A stretch of DNA of 5,006 nt from assembly GCA_946533615.1 (NCBI GenBank), contig CAMNBY010000122.1, forward strand, positions 1 through 5,006. Direction: 5' to 3'. The stretch's first letter is position 1, and the number at the start of each line of letters is the position of its first letter. The notes under the pieces are model-generated. The model was not told where the DNA came from, searched no databases, and worked only from the letters and a program-made list of their open reading frames with translations. This document shows positions 4,436 through 5,006 of the stretch, one piece after another. A program made the translations under genes and the position numbers. This DNA is from an uncultured Clostridia bacterium (GTDB lineage: Bacteria > Bacillota > Clostridia > Oscillospirales > Ruminococcaceae).

Positions 4436-5006
4436 ATGAGTTCAAATGTCAGACCCGAAAACATGGAAAGAATAACCACCGAGGCGCTTGCAAACGCCTT
4501 CATCGACGAGCAGGTGAAGGAGCTTCGCGAGCAGATCGGCGACAAGAAGGTGCTGCTGGCACTTTCAGGCGGCGTTGACAGCTCGGTCGTTGCTGCTCTG
4601 CTGATAAAGGCAGTAGGCCAGCAGCTGGTGTGTGTACACGTTAATCACGGCCTGCTGAGAAAGGGCGAGCCCGAGCAGGTGATCGAGGTGTTCCGCAACC
4701 AGATGAACGCAAATCTGGTATATGTTGACGCTGTTGACCGCTTCCTTGACAAGCTTGCAGGCGTTGCCGAGCCCGAGCGCAAGAGAAAGATCATCGGCGC
4801 CGAGTTCATCAGAGTATTTGAAGAAGAGGCCCGCAAGCAGGACGGCATAGAGTTTCTTGCACAGGGCACTATCTATCCCGATATCATTGAGAGCGACGGC
4901 GTCAAGGCTCACCACAATGTCGGCGGACTGCCCGAGGATATGCAGTTTGAGCTTGTAGAGCCCGTAAAGCTGCTGTTCAAGGACGAGGTAAGAGTTGTCG
5001 GCAAGG
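4436..5006 (+). CDS. guaA: GMP synthase, ATP-pyrophosphatase part only (GuaAb-like), cut by the right edge
   Basis: GMP synthase converts XMP to GMP through an adenylated intermediate, with ammonia normally supplied from glutamine by an N-terminal amidotransferase domain. ATG at 4436 has AAAGGAG (4421-4427) eight bases upstream. The 190 complete codons visible begin with about 20 poorly placed residues and go straight into the synthetase domain: FIDEQVKELREQIGDKK (22-38), the PP-loop LSGGVDSS (43-50), VHVNHGLLRKGE (67-78), KRKIIGAEF (116-124), AQGTIYPDIIES (142-153), HHNVGGLP (159-166) and LFKDEV (180-185). These are clear GuaA signatures. The roughly 200-residue class I glutamine amidotransferase domain of usual bacterial GuaA is absent, and there is no room for it: the preceding gene stops 75 bases upstream. 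This matches archaeal-type split enzymes, where a separate GuaAa subunit supplies ammonia. The insert between IES and HHNVGG is shorter than in Escherichia coli GuaA. The dimerisation domain should follow beyond the edge. M10 is a possible but weaker start. Confidence 0.93.
   Translation, partial: MSSNVRPENMERITTEALANAFIDEQVKELREQIGDKKVLLALSGGVDSSVVAALLIKAVGQQLVCVHVNHGLLRKGEPEQVIEVFRNQMNANLVYVDAVDRFLDKLAGVAEPERKRKIIGAEFIRVFEEEARKQDGIEFLAQGTIYPDIIESDGVKAHHNVGGLPEDMQFELVEPVKLLFKDEVRVVGK

Overview
The window looks like chromosomal DNA from a Gram-positive gut- or rumen-type Clostridium relative, most likely Ruminococcus or a close neighbour in Oscillospiraceae. The reasons are GC-rich third codon positions with AT-rich intergenic gaps, strong AGGAGG-type ribosome binding sites, sigma-A promoters with an extended -10 (TGnTATAAT), a membrane-anchored Amidase_3 wall hydrolase, and an intracellular GH51 arabinofuranosidase. 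The genus is inferred from overall character, not proved.

Layout. Bases 1-390 hold no convincing protein gene. A compact inverted-repeat element at the left edge has its own leftward promoter and is followed by a rightward promoter for a wall amidase. A WalR-like tandem box (TGTWAH-N5-TGTWAH) lies just downstream of that promoter's predicted start. The amidase (391-1380, +) ends at a strong hairpin terminator (about 1390-1425), which faces a convergent two-gene leftward operon. That operon is a diacylglycerol-kinase-family lipid kinase (1748-2674, -) followed 19 bases later by an unrecognised 95-residue protein (1441-1728, -). A divergent regulatory region (2675-2878) carries one promoter for the kinase operon and a perfect-consensus promoter for a GH51 alpha-L-arabinofuranosidase (2879-4360, +). 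An AraR-like operator lies between the two promoters. The promoter of the next gene starts at the base after the arabinofuranosidase stop. That gene is a GMP synthase (4436 to beyond the right edge), and it carries only the ATP-pyrophosphatase half, with no glutamine amidotransferase domain.

Function. The genes appear to be separate transcription units rather than one pathway. They cover envelope maintenance (amidase; lipid kinase recycling diacylglycerol), plant polysaccharide use (arabinofuranosidase) and purine synthesis (GMP synthase). No mobile element, CRISPR array, tRNA or rRNA gene is visible. The points most worth a second look are the WalR-like box at the amidase gene, the split-type GMP synthase, the structured element at the left edge and the AraR-like site. 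I do not see clear evidence of a wholly new multi-gene system.
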